Source of the DNA: Cyanomargarita calcarea GSE-NOS-MK-12-04C
Lineage (GTDB): Bacteria > Cyanobacteriota > Cyanobacteriia > Cyanobacteriales > Nostocaceae
DNA length: 64,000 nucleotides
Assembly (NCBI GenBank): GCA_019359595.1
Contig: JAHHGZ010000032.1
Location: 37,568 to 101,567 of the forward strand
Reading direction: 5' to 3'
Part shown: in pieces, positions 18,012 through 25,686 of the stretch
Layout of the letters: each line of letters starts with the position of its first letter
How positions within the stretch are numbered: position 1 is the first letter of the stretch
Notes under the pieces: model-generated
The model's input: only the letters and a program-made list of their open reading frames with translations
What the model was told of the DNA's origin: nothing
Databases searched by the model: none
Translations under genes and position numbers: made by a program

Positions 18012-18908
18012 CTATAACCCTTTACTCACCCGAAACTCCCTAACAACATCCTTAATATCTCTTAACTCACCTTCAACCAAATAATTCAACTGCCGCATTT
18101 CCGAAGCTGAAATTCTTCCAGAAAGTGGAGAAATTGCCTTCCTCAAATCAGGATACTTCTTCAAAGTTTCTTGCCTAACAATCGTTGCTGCTTCATAAGG
18201 AGGAAAATACTGCTTATCATCCTTCAACACTACCAAACCCAAACGCGCAATTTGTCCATCAGTAGAATTCCCATTTATCATATCCACCTGATGAAGCAAC
18301 AGCGCTCGATATATCAAACCCAAATCCATCAACCTGGGAGACTGGGCAAACCTCAAGCCATAACTTTTCGCCAAACCAGGAAATCCATCTTCTCTTTCCA
18401 CGAATTCATAACCAAAACCCCCCCGCCACTGGGGTGTATACTGAACAGCATCAGAAAGAGTCTTAATATTATATCGCCTTGCATCCTCACCGCGAACAAT
18501 CATCGCAAAAGTATTTTCAAAACCCAAAGGTTCCATCACTTCCAACTTAAACTTATCGGCATAACCATCCCGCAACCTCTGAAAAAGAACCTTAGGGTCG
18601 CTAATCACCTTCTGCTTCAAAATAACAGTAAAAGCGGTTCCCGTATACTCAACATAAGCATCAACCTTCCCCGCAGTAATTGCTTCATGAGTCACCAAAG
18701 CACTAGTAAAACGGCGACGCTCAACCTTCAAATTCGTCTTAGCTTCAACCTGCTGCGCCAACAACTCACTTAAAATATCTTGTTCGGTAAAACCCTTAGA
18801 AGCAACAACAATATCACCACCCCCACCACCATTTTTGCTGCCACCACAACTAGCAACACCCACCACCAATACAAAACTTAAAACCAAAAAAATCAAAAAT
18901 CTCTTCAT
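18012..18908 (-). CDS. Quaternary-amine ABC transporter, substrate-binding lipoprotein
   Basis: OpuAC/OpuC/ProX-class solute-binding protein, 298 residues. A lipoprotein signal ends in GVASC at about residue 21, so it is anchored outside the inner membrane. A glycine-rich linker follows. The mature part (VVASKGFTEQDILSELLAQQ, VEYTGTAF, DMINGNSTDGQIA) is typical of osmoprotectant or choline/betaine binders. It is 69 bp after the permease gene and 17 bp before the phytochelatin-synthase remnant. The exact ligand is unknown. Confidence 0.88.
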   Translation of the reverse strand: MKRFLIFLVLSFVLVVGVASCGGSKNGGGGGDIVVASKGFTEQDILSELLAQQVEAKTNLKVERRRFTSALVTHEAITAGKVDAYVEYTGTAFTVILKQKVISDPKVLFQRLRDGYADKFKLEVMEPLGFENTFAMIVRGEDARRYNIKTLSDAVQYTPQWRGGFGYEFVEREDGFPGLAKSYGLRFAQSPRLMDLGLIYRALLLHQVDMINGNSTDGQIARLGLVVLKDDKQYFPPYEAATIVRQETLKKYPDLRKAISPLSGRISASEMRQLNYLVEGELRDIKDVVREFRVSKGL

Positions 18909-18977
18909 CTCTCTTCCTCGGCGTACTACCGAAACGGAAGCCGCTCCTTTGTCTATGGCGTACTTGACGGTTAATTT

Positions 18978-19637
18978 TCAACTCTTAATTTTTAGTTTCC
19001 CCTCCAACCAACCAATACCGAAATCAAAAAGCAAAGCAATTAACGCTGCCGGGACAGCCCCAGCCAACAACAACTGATTATTTACCGCCGAAATACCCCG
19101 AAAAATCAACTCACCCAGACCACCAGCCCCAATTGCCGCTGCAATCGTCGCCACCCCAATCGCAATCACCGTCGCCACCCGCACCCCCGCCAAAATTACC
19201 CCCATCGCCAAAGGAATTTCAACTTGGATTAACAATTCTTTATCTGTCATCCCCATCCCGCGTCCAGCTTCTCGAATTGCCGGATCAACATTCGTAATTC
19301 CCGTATAAGTATTGCGAATTATCGGTAATAGAGAATACAAAGTCAAAGCCACAATTGCGGGAACAGCACCAATTCCACCAATTACAGGTACAGGAATAAG
19401 TAAACCAAAAAGTGCCAAGCTGGGAATAGTTTGGAGAATATTCGCAATACCAAGGATAGGTTGGCGGAGATTTTTTTGGCGGGTGATTAATATACCTAAA
19501 GGAATGCCGACGATTGTGGCAATACCAATAGAAATACTTACTAACACCAAATGTTCTAGCGTGCGAGCAAAAATTTCTGAGGCATATTTGATGAGAAAAA
19601 AATCCTTGATATTCATAGGGTAAAAGATTTCAAGCAT
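18978..19637 (-). CDS. Quaternary-amine ABC transporter, permease
   Basis: OpuB/OpuC-type inner-membrane permease of 219 residues with about five or six transmembrane helices. The EAA loop is visible as REAGRGMGMTDKELLIQVEIPLAMG near residue 141. Its start overlaps the last 25 bp of the ATPase gene, so translation is probably coupled. It forms the channel of the importer with the ATPase (19613-20365) and the binding lipoprotein (18012-18908). Confidence 0.9.
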   Translation of the reverse strand: MLEIFYPMNIKDFFLIKYASEIFARTLEHLVLVSISIGIATIVGIPLGILITRQKNLRQPILGIANILQTIPSLALFGLLIPVPVIGGIGAVPAIVALTLYSLLPIIRNTYTGITNVDPAIREAGRGMGMTDKELLIQVEIPLAMGVILAGVRVATVIAIGVATIAAAIGAGGLGELIFRGISAVNNQLLLAGAVPAALIALLFDFGIGWLEGKLKIKS

Positions 19638-20365
19638 TGGAGAAATGAATTAGCTTCTGGATGTTGCGATCGCCTAAATTCATCTGGTGTCCCCAATACT
19701 ACCAATTCTCCCCCATACATTAAACCAATTCTCGACGCCAAAATAAAAGCCTCTTGAATATCGTGAGTTACAAATACCACAGTTTTACCCAATTCCTGCT
19801 GTAGGTGTTTAAACTCTTGTTGAATCTCCAATCTCGTAATTGGATCTAGTGCGCCAAAAGGTTCATCCATCAATAATACAGGTGGGTCTGCCGCTAAGGC
19901 CCGAGCCACCCCAACTCGCTGTCTTTGCCCTCCCGAAAGTTCGTGAGGATACCTAGTCGCAAATTGTTCAGGTTCCAAACCAACTAACTGCAATAATTCA
20001 TAAACCCGTGTTTTAATTTGTTTGGCCTTCCAACCTTCTAAAGAAGGAACTAAACCCACATTGCGTTCAATGGTAAAATGAGGAAATAATCCAGTTTCTT
20101 GGATTACATAACCAATTTTGCGCCGCAGTTTAATCTCATCCCACTGGCTTGTCGGGATGTTATCAAATAATACTTCGCCAATGGTGGGGGTGAAGAGGCG
20201 ATTAATTAACTTCATTGTCGTCGTCTTGCCGCTGCCACTGCGTCCAAGTAATATCAACGCTTCTCCCCGGTGGATGGTGAAATTGAGGTTAGAGACCAAA
20301 AGGCGATGGTTGCGACTAAAGGTGACATTACGGAATTCTACGGCTATATTATGATTTTGCGACAT
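19613..20365 (-). CDS. Quaternary-amine ABC transporter, ATP-binding subunit
   Basis: OpuCA/ProV-like ATPase of 250 residues. Walker A is GRSGSGKTT at about 37-45, the signature is LSGGQRQRVGVARAL, Walker B is PVLLMDEPFGALD, and the switch His is in FVTHD. The C-terminal CBS domains of some OpuCA/ProV proteins are missing, so ionic-strength sensing of that kind is not expected. It is the first gene of the block running to ggt. Confidence 0.92.
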   Translation of the reverse strand: MSQNHNIAVEFRNVTFSRNHRLLVSNLNFTIHRGEALILLGRSGSGKTTTMKLINRLFTPTIGEVLFDNIPTSQWDEIKLRRKIGYVIQETGLFPHFTIERNVGLVPSLEGWKAKQIKTRVYELLQLVGLEPEQFATRYPHELSGGQRQRVGVARALAADPPVLLMDEPFGALDPITRLEIQQEFKHLQQELGKTVVFVTHDIQEAFILASRIGLMYGGELVVLGTPDEFRRSQHPEANSFLQCLKSFTL

Positions 20366-20465
20366 CAGTGATTTTAAGTAAGTGCTGGCTCGATCGCATT
20401 ATCAACTGATTTTGGCATAGTTTTGCGCTTTCCTTGTGAGTGTCCGTCAAATCCATATCCAACAA

Positions 20466-20894
20466 TTAATATCTAACACTAGGAAAAAATACGGCATCTA
20501 TTGTTTCCCCAACTGCCAAACCCAATCCAGCTAGGATTGTTAAAACAAAAAACCTATCTGTTTGGCTAAAACCAGCAAAACGCATTTCTAAATTAGCTAA
20601 GAGTGTAGTTGCTAAGGGCATGAGAAAAAGACTGAAGAAAAGCGACCAAGTTTCTATTAAAGCAATTGAAAGACTTAAAAATAAAACCACAACCAATGTT
20701 TGAGAACCAAAGTCTATTAAAGCCTCTAACCAAGATATAGTCTTGCTAATTACCGCTAGCACTACACCAGCGACAAAAGCTCCCACAAACCAAATAATAT
20801 GATGAACAGAAAGATACCATCCGAGTAGAGCGTATGCCAGCCAGATTAATACTAGTGGCATCCAAGGAATCCGATTAAAAAATCCAATATTCAT
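20466..20894 (-). CDS. Small membrane protein, function unknown
   Basis: A 142-residue protein with about four hydrophobic helices (near 13-30, 33-52, 62-100 and 115-132) and almost no soluble part. It is probably a conserved cyanobacterial inner-membrane protein, but no family was recognised. It lies 100 bp upstream of the ABC importer on the same strand, so it may belong to that transcript. Confidence 0.6.
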   Translation of the reverse strand: MNIGFFNRIPWMPLVLIWLAYALLGWYLSVHHIIWFVGAFVAGVVLAVISKTISWLEALIDFGSQTLVVVLFLSLSIALIETWSLFFSLFLMPLATTLLANLEMRFAGFSQTDRFFVLTILAGLGLAVGETIDAVFFPSVRY

Positions 20895-20912
20895 ATTTAT
20901 AAACTACCCCTA

Positions 20913-21281
20913 CTAGGCTGTTCCTCTAATTTTTCGGAATTGGTGGAATAGGTTGATGACCCTTGTAGGTACCACCTTTAAAGTAAGTTTCAAATCTTTA
21001 TTGGCAGCAAACTTGCTCAAAACCCTTGTATAAAAATTCATCCATTTCTGGGGTGTAATTGGTCCAGTCCACTTCGGCACTTGGGCTTCGGCTGGTGGGG
21101 TAATAATTTCTGTTGGTTCAGTGGTAGTGCTTGTGACATATGAGGTGGAAACATCTCTCACTATATTAATGGTTGTCGCAGAGATGTCAGTGATTGTTTC
21201 CGGATTAATTGTCTGAGGTAATTGAGTTTCCGATTCGGCTTTTTTGTAAGCTTCTGCCGTTTCCTGAGTAATGATAAACAC
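20913..21281 (-). pseudogene. C-terminal remnant of a DUF499-type ATPase
   Basis: The frame remains open upstream of the first ATG (ISGDVFIITQETAEAYK) back to about 21340. It encodes what I recognise as the end of a DUF499 protein: the GDVFIITQETAEAYKKAE block, a low-complexity linker, then TGPITPQKWMNFYTRVLSKFA. After LKLTLKV the expected ending is lost, probably by a frameshift. The large ATPase part is gone. DUF499 proteins accompany DUF1156 methylases in phage-defence islands; the DUF1156 remnant is directly upstream. Confidence 0.65.
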
Positions 21282-21336
21282 ATCGCCGGAAATTTCTATA
21301 TCGGTGGAACTGGCGGTGCATTGATACTGAAACGGC

Positions 21337-21819
21337 TTATATTTGCCATGCTAATAGCTTACGCGCTTCTTCTCGTAATTGGGCATCAGAGTCAGCGATC
21401 GCGTAAGCGAACCGGAGGTTTATCGCGTAAATTATGGCACTCTTAAAAGTCCGGTCTGATGTACCACTCCTGCGGACACAAATCATCAGCAGGGTCAAGC
21501 CATAAAGCAGCACAAATAACCGCCCGACACGATGCCAAAGGTCGCCTAGCCACCATATATGTAGTGTAGAAATATGCCCGTGACAGATGGATTTTTCGCG
21601 TCGTGCGTGAGCGGATATTCGCTTGATGGGTAGGTCAACTTCAATTAGTCGCTTCGGGTAGGATGTCGTTTCTGGCATCAGTTTTAGTTGCGGTGCTGGG
21701 GTCGCTTGTGCTTTCTCTGTAATCTTTTCAAGCATAACTAAGTCGAAAACGGGACTTGAGTTATTTGTTTGCTTTTTTACAGAGAATACCTCATTTTCTT
21801 GGTTTAACGCCTGAAACAA
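21337..21819 (-). pseudogene. Frameshifted N-terminus of a DUF1156 DNA methylase
   Basis: Residues [22 protein letters not shown] and [15 protein letters not shown] are the beginning of a DUF1156-family DNA methylase. Directly after WW the true continuation ([17 protein letters not shown]) lies in the next frame, at about 21455-21540, so a frameshift has broken the gene. Only about 100 of the expected roughly 900 residues remain. The end of the open frame ([15 protein letters not shown]) belongs to unrelated or later sequence. It is co-directional with the DUF499 and DUF3883 remnants. Confidence 0.75.
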
Positions 21820-21960
21820 AGCTTTAAGATTGGGCTTTCCCCTTCCATTTCCCCCTATAAGTAAATTTTATCTCAATTAAAATCTTCGTCCTTCTTCAAT
21901 CATGGAGCGAATTGAGGTTTTATCCAACGCAATTTTATCGTTTTCATATTTGTCTCCAAC

Positions 21961-22575
21961 TTAGTCTTCTCCGTCATTTTCGGCAAAATCGACTTGCTCA
22001 TAAAGGTCACTGAGCGTTATTTGAAAATCCACGGTCTCTAGAGATAAAGTTGCAGATTCTTCTTCAATTTCATCAAAAACCCATTTACCATCCGCAGTTT
22101 TCACATAATGCATCACATGATATTGATACTGGTCAATTAAAACATATTCTTTGAACTCTGGAATAGAACGATAATATAAAAACTTATTTCCCTGGTCGTA
22201 ATTTTGAGTTGATTTCGATAAAACTTCTACAATTAATAAAGGATTTGTTACAGTAGTTGTGCTGGTTCCCGTATATACAGGTTTTCCGTGAATTATCATT
22301 ACATCAGGGTAAGTATGTTGACGATGTTTCGGTATCCATAAACGCACGTCACTAATGAAAACACGATAATTTTGTCCTTTTAGGGTAAATTTTAAGGACG
22401 CAGCTAAATTAAGGGCAATTTGATTATGATTGGTAGTCCCACCCGTCATCGGTACAATTTCTCCATCACGGTACTCGCTCTTAAATTCCGCTTGTTCTTC
22501 CAGTTCTAAATATTCTTCTGGGGTGTATAAGCGTTTAACTGTTTGAACGGACATAGTGGTAGTTTTTATTTTCAT
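21961..22575 (-). CDS. Uma2-family (DUF820) protein inside a decayed defence cluster
   Basis: Intact Uma2 protein of 204 residues (197 if it starts at the second Met, 22554, MSVQTVKRLYTPEEYLELEE, which fits the family better). Nuclease-fold residues are in HTYPDVMIIHG and LLIVEVLSKSTQNYD...KFLYYRSIPEFKEYVLID. Its start codon abuts the end of the DUF3883 remnant, and DUF1156 and DUF499 remnants lie downstream, all on the minus strand. Such a Uma2 gene may be part of the original cluster and not a chance neighbour. Confidence 0.85.
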   Translation of the reverse strand: MKIKTTTMSVQTVKRLYTPEEYLELEEQAEFKSEYRDGEIVPMTGGTTNHNQIALNLAASLKFTLKGQNYRVFISDVRLWIPKHRQHTYPDVMIIHGKPVYTGTSTTTVTNPLLIVEVLSKSTQNYDQGNKFLYYRSIPEFKEYVLIDQYQYHVMHYVKTADGKWVFDEIEEESATLSLETVDFQITLSDLYEQVDFAENDGED

Positions 22576-22958
22576 CTATTTCTCGGCATTTAGGATTTTC
22601 GACGCAGGAACGTGATAATGCTCAATCTTTACCAATGCTTCCCATCCTAATTTTACTGGGTCATTAATGGGATGAACTTCAAAGATTGGCAGCGCAATTA
22701 AACACCACATATAGCCAATAATCCTGCTTTAACCTGTCTGCTGTCTTATACTCATTGGCTGTCAGGGCTACCTCTCCAACTGTAGACCGTCCCTTAACCT
22801 CAATAAACCTTACTGCAATAGCTGTTTCTGGGTCTTCTGGATGAGGTTGGCGCGAAATTAGGTCAAAACCGGGATTTTCTTTCTCCACACTCACCACTTG
22901 CCATCCCCTAGTCTCTTCGTGGGCAATCACCGTCTCAACTGCAACCCGTACAGGATTT
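22576..22958 (-). pseudogene. C-terminal remnant of a DUF3883 helicase-type protein
   Basis: From about 22955 the frame reads RNPVRVAVETVIAHEETRGWQVVSVEKENPGFDLISRQ and on to IEVKGRSTVGEVALTANEYKTA, the DUF3883 nuclease-like domain that ends many SNF2-type defence helicases (see FIEVKG, the PD-(D/E)xK signature). At about 22680 the frame shifts, and the ending FEVHPINDPVKLGWEAL...EHYHV is found in another frame down to TAG at 22576. The helicase part upstream is lost. Confidence 0.75.
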
Positions 22959-23665
22959 CTTTAAATGCCTTTGATTTGGTGTGTTTGCTGTCCAACCACC
23001 CAGAATTAACAGCATCAACCAAACGCTCGTCCTATTGCATTTTAAAAGAGCGCGGTTCTACGCAGTAACACCGCTTGAACTTCTTGGTGCGACGCCTGTC
23101 CACCTTTGTCAAGGGTTGGTGCAGGGCCTATACTTGAAAAAGCTATGCATAGATTAGCATAGGTTCTGTCTAGCTGTTGATTAACGCTTTGCCAATCCTT
23201 CCAACGCTGAATCACTAATCTTGCGAAAGCGATCGCTATCCACTTCCTCGACAATGCGGTTCTTAATCACATCTTCAGTCAATAGAGTAACTGTTTTGCC
23301 TCATTGTTGTACCTAAAATTTTGGCACTTTGACGAGTATACCAGCGACAGCTTTTATACCAAGTTTTATTTATTAGTTTTTTAATATGCTGAGGAATTTT
23401 GGATGACGCGATCGCCAAAAGCGGGTCTTCTCTCCGAGACCTCACCTGGTAGGAAATACCAATCGTTTTCGCGCTCCACTAACATTAATACGCATATTGA
23501 TAACTTGTTTGCTAGCCCGGTAATATTCAACAGCTTCGTCTATTTTCGCTTGTAACTAGGGCTGACAAGGGACGGGGGGAGTTTTGAAGCGTCTTGCGTG
23601 AAGAGGGCTGCACATCGTCATTGAGAGTAGGATGTTTTCCTACCCTCACTTCAAAATTTTATGAA
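22959..23665. other. Gene debris upstream of the DUF3883 remnant
   Basis: About 700 bp with scattered protein-like stretches on the minus strand in different frames, for example LLTEDVIKNRIVEEVDSDRF near 23210-23300 and AKIDEAVEYYRASKQVINM near 23480-23555. No complete gene is readable. This is probably the rest of the decayed cluster. Confidence 0.45.
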
Positions 23666-24496
23666 TTACTGACTCAACGAGAGCATTTGTTCGGGAACTG
23701 GATAATTAGCTTCAGTAAACGTCTCACGAATTATTCTGTTTGTGTCGAAATATACCTGCCAGTAGTGTTCGTTGTGACAACAAGGACGGACTGCCAGTAC
23801 AGGCCCAGCCATAGTAAAATTCAGAATCTCTACAGTTGGTTTGGGATCTACCATCACGTTGGGAATTTGGCCAAGTCTGGCTTTTAAACGCTGCATAGCA
23901 TCGTTGGGATCGACGCTATGGTGAATTTGTGCCACCAAATCAACACGACGGTAAGAATTGCTGGAGAAGTTCTGGATATTGTCGGCGAAAATTTTGTTAT
24001 TGCCGATAATCGTCATCACGTTATCAAGGGTATTGACAGAAGTTGTGAAAAGTCCAATTTCGACTACAGTACCAGTGACTCCTGCCGCACAAATAAAGTC
24101 ACCAAGTTTGAACGGTCGGAAAAGAATCAAAAATGCTCCTGCAGCAAAGTTTGCTAACAGTCCACCCCATGCAGCCCCAATTGCCACACCGGCTGCTGCT
24201 AACAATGCGGCAAAAGAGGTGGTTTCAACTCCGAACAAGCCTAAAAGCGCAACTGCCAGAATGATTTTGAGCGTTACGGAAATGATATTGACTAGATAAG
24301 TTACAAGTGTCCCATCAATATGCTGAGTCCGAAAAGCCCGTCTTAACAAGCGTGATACAAAGTCAATTAGCTTTTGACCAACTATCCACAGAGCGATCGC
24401 ACCAATAAGTTTCAGTCCAAAGTCAGTTAATAGTGGAATCGCAGACTGCCAAATCTGATTTAGATTCATAAATCCATTGTGTGAAGTTGCATACAA
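23666..24496 (-). CDS. MscS-family mechanosensitive channel
   Basis: Small-conductance mechanosensitive channel of the MscS family, 276 residues (268 if started at the second Met, 24469, MNLNQIWQ). Three hydrophobic segments are seen at about 20-40, 62-85 and 95-125. The third is the Gly/Ala-rich pore helix (AALLAAAGVAIGAAWGG), followed by the FRPFKLGDFI beta-domain entry. It releases solutes under hypo-osmotic shock. It is on the same strand as the ABC importer but separated from it by the decayed cluster. Confidence 0.92.
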   Translation of the reverse strand: MYATSHNGFMNLNQIWQSAIPLLTDFGLKLIGAIALWIVGQKLIDFVSRLLRRAFRTQHIDGTLVTYLVNIISVTLKIILAVALLGLFGVETTSFAALLAAAGVAIGAAWGGLLANFAAGAFLILFRPFKLGDFICAAGVTGTVVEIGLFTTSVNTLDNVMTIIGNNKIFADNIQNFSSNSYRRVDLVAQIHHSVDPNDAMQRLKARLGQIPNVMVDPKPTVEILNFTMAGPVLAVRPCCHNEHYWQVYFDTNRIIRETFTEANYPVPEQMLSLSQ

Positions 24497-24663
24497 TCAA
24501 TAAAGTCCATAGATGCAACTCATAACCAAAGATACTGAAAATCTTTACAATTTATTTAGTGACATCAACGAAGAAATCATGTACTGACACTTTTCATTGC
24601 AGTACATAAGAATAAATTATGTATTTTCTTGATTAGATATCGTAGAGACAAAACATAATTTCT

Positions 24664-25146
24664 TTACGCGGCCATCATCGCTTGAATTTCTGCATAAGTT
24701 AGGCGATCGCCCACAGTCATCGGTTCTACAAAGGTTTCAATCCAGGTTTTAGCACCGTACTTGGCATTCTCGAAATCATAAACCACAGTACAAGGTCCAG
24801 GAATCACCACCCGACGACTGTAGATATTCTGGTTGCTTTTTTTGACGGTGATGACAGGAACATACTCACCATCCTTATCTTTCTTGCCAAATAACTTAGT
24901 GTTGACGTGGATGTAAGTTGGGGATGGCGATTTCAGTTTTTTTTCCCAAGTGGCTTTTGGACCATATTTGCTTGTTTTGATGACTGGCTCACCATCAACC
25001 AAAGGAATCACCCAAGTTCCACCGACTTTGAAAGCGCCCTCAACTCTGCCAGCTTTAAGTAAAGCTCTGACTCGACGGGGAGAAATACGCAATAATTCAC
25101 CAAGTTCCTTTGTCCCAATCATCTGAAAACCCCAATCATCCAACAA
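24664..25146 (-). CDS. Helix-turn-helix DNA-binding protein, excisionase-like
   Basis: A 160-residue protein whose first 50 residues (GTKELGELLRISPRRVRALLKAGRVEGAFKVGGTWVIP) form a MerR/excisionase-type winged helix-turn-helix. The C-terminal part (HVNTKLFGKKDKDGEYVPVITVKK...VYDFENAKYGAKTWIETFVEP) is basic and beta-rich and was not recognised. M9 (25122) is a likely start, because MIGTKELGELL begins the HTH. No phage genes lie beside it, so it may be a cyanobacterial regulator and not an excisionase. Confidence 0.6.
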   Translation of the reverse strand: MLDDWGFQMIGTKELGELLRISPRRVRALLKAGRVEGAFKVGGTWVIPLVDGEPVIKTSKYGPKATWEKKLKSPSPTYIHVNTKLFGKKDKDGEYVPVITVKKSNQNIYSRRVVIPGPCTVVYDFENAKYGAKTWIETFVEPMTVGDRLTYAEIQAMMAA

Positions 25147-25686
25147 CGGAATAGTCCTAATTTTACTTTAGCAGAATAATTGCACTCCCATAAACAGACG
25201 AAAATCCATCGTCAATGCGATTAATCTAACCGTTCCGAAAAATTCCATTTCAACGGTGCAAAGAAAAGCACAACGAGAAAAATCCTGATTGCGGTCATTT
25301 GTCCCAGAAAGAAAGAGGCGATAACCGTATTTGTACCATTAAAGATAGTATCGCAAAGAACTGTTATTTCCGATGTATATATCTGCCTACTTGGCGAGAA
25401 AGCTAAATTAGCCCTTGCAACCGTTTAACAGGAGTTAGCAAGTATACTTTTGTCTTGGGAGGGAGGAAATTAATTCATCTGAAGAAGGGAGCGATTTAGT
25501 ACTAAAGGATGATACTAATTTAGTTTTGGACAAATATTAATTAATCTAGGGAATGTAGGTTGTATACTAGGCAAGCCCCAACAGAATGCACCAAAGCTTA
25601 AAAGTTGCGCGATTTCGGGGTTAGTGAAACTGCTGGAAAATCTCAGTATGCTCAAAGTATTAATTAATTAATTATTAACTAATTGT
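25147..25686. other. Gene-free region between HTH gene and P-type ATPase
   Basis: About 540 bp. No frame or repeat of interest was seen. It must hold divergent promoters for 25146 (minus) and 25687 (plus). Confidence 0.4.
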
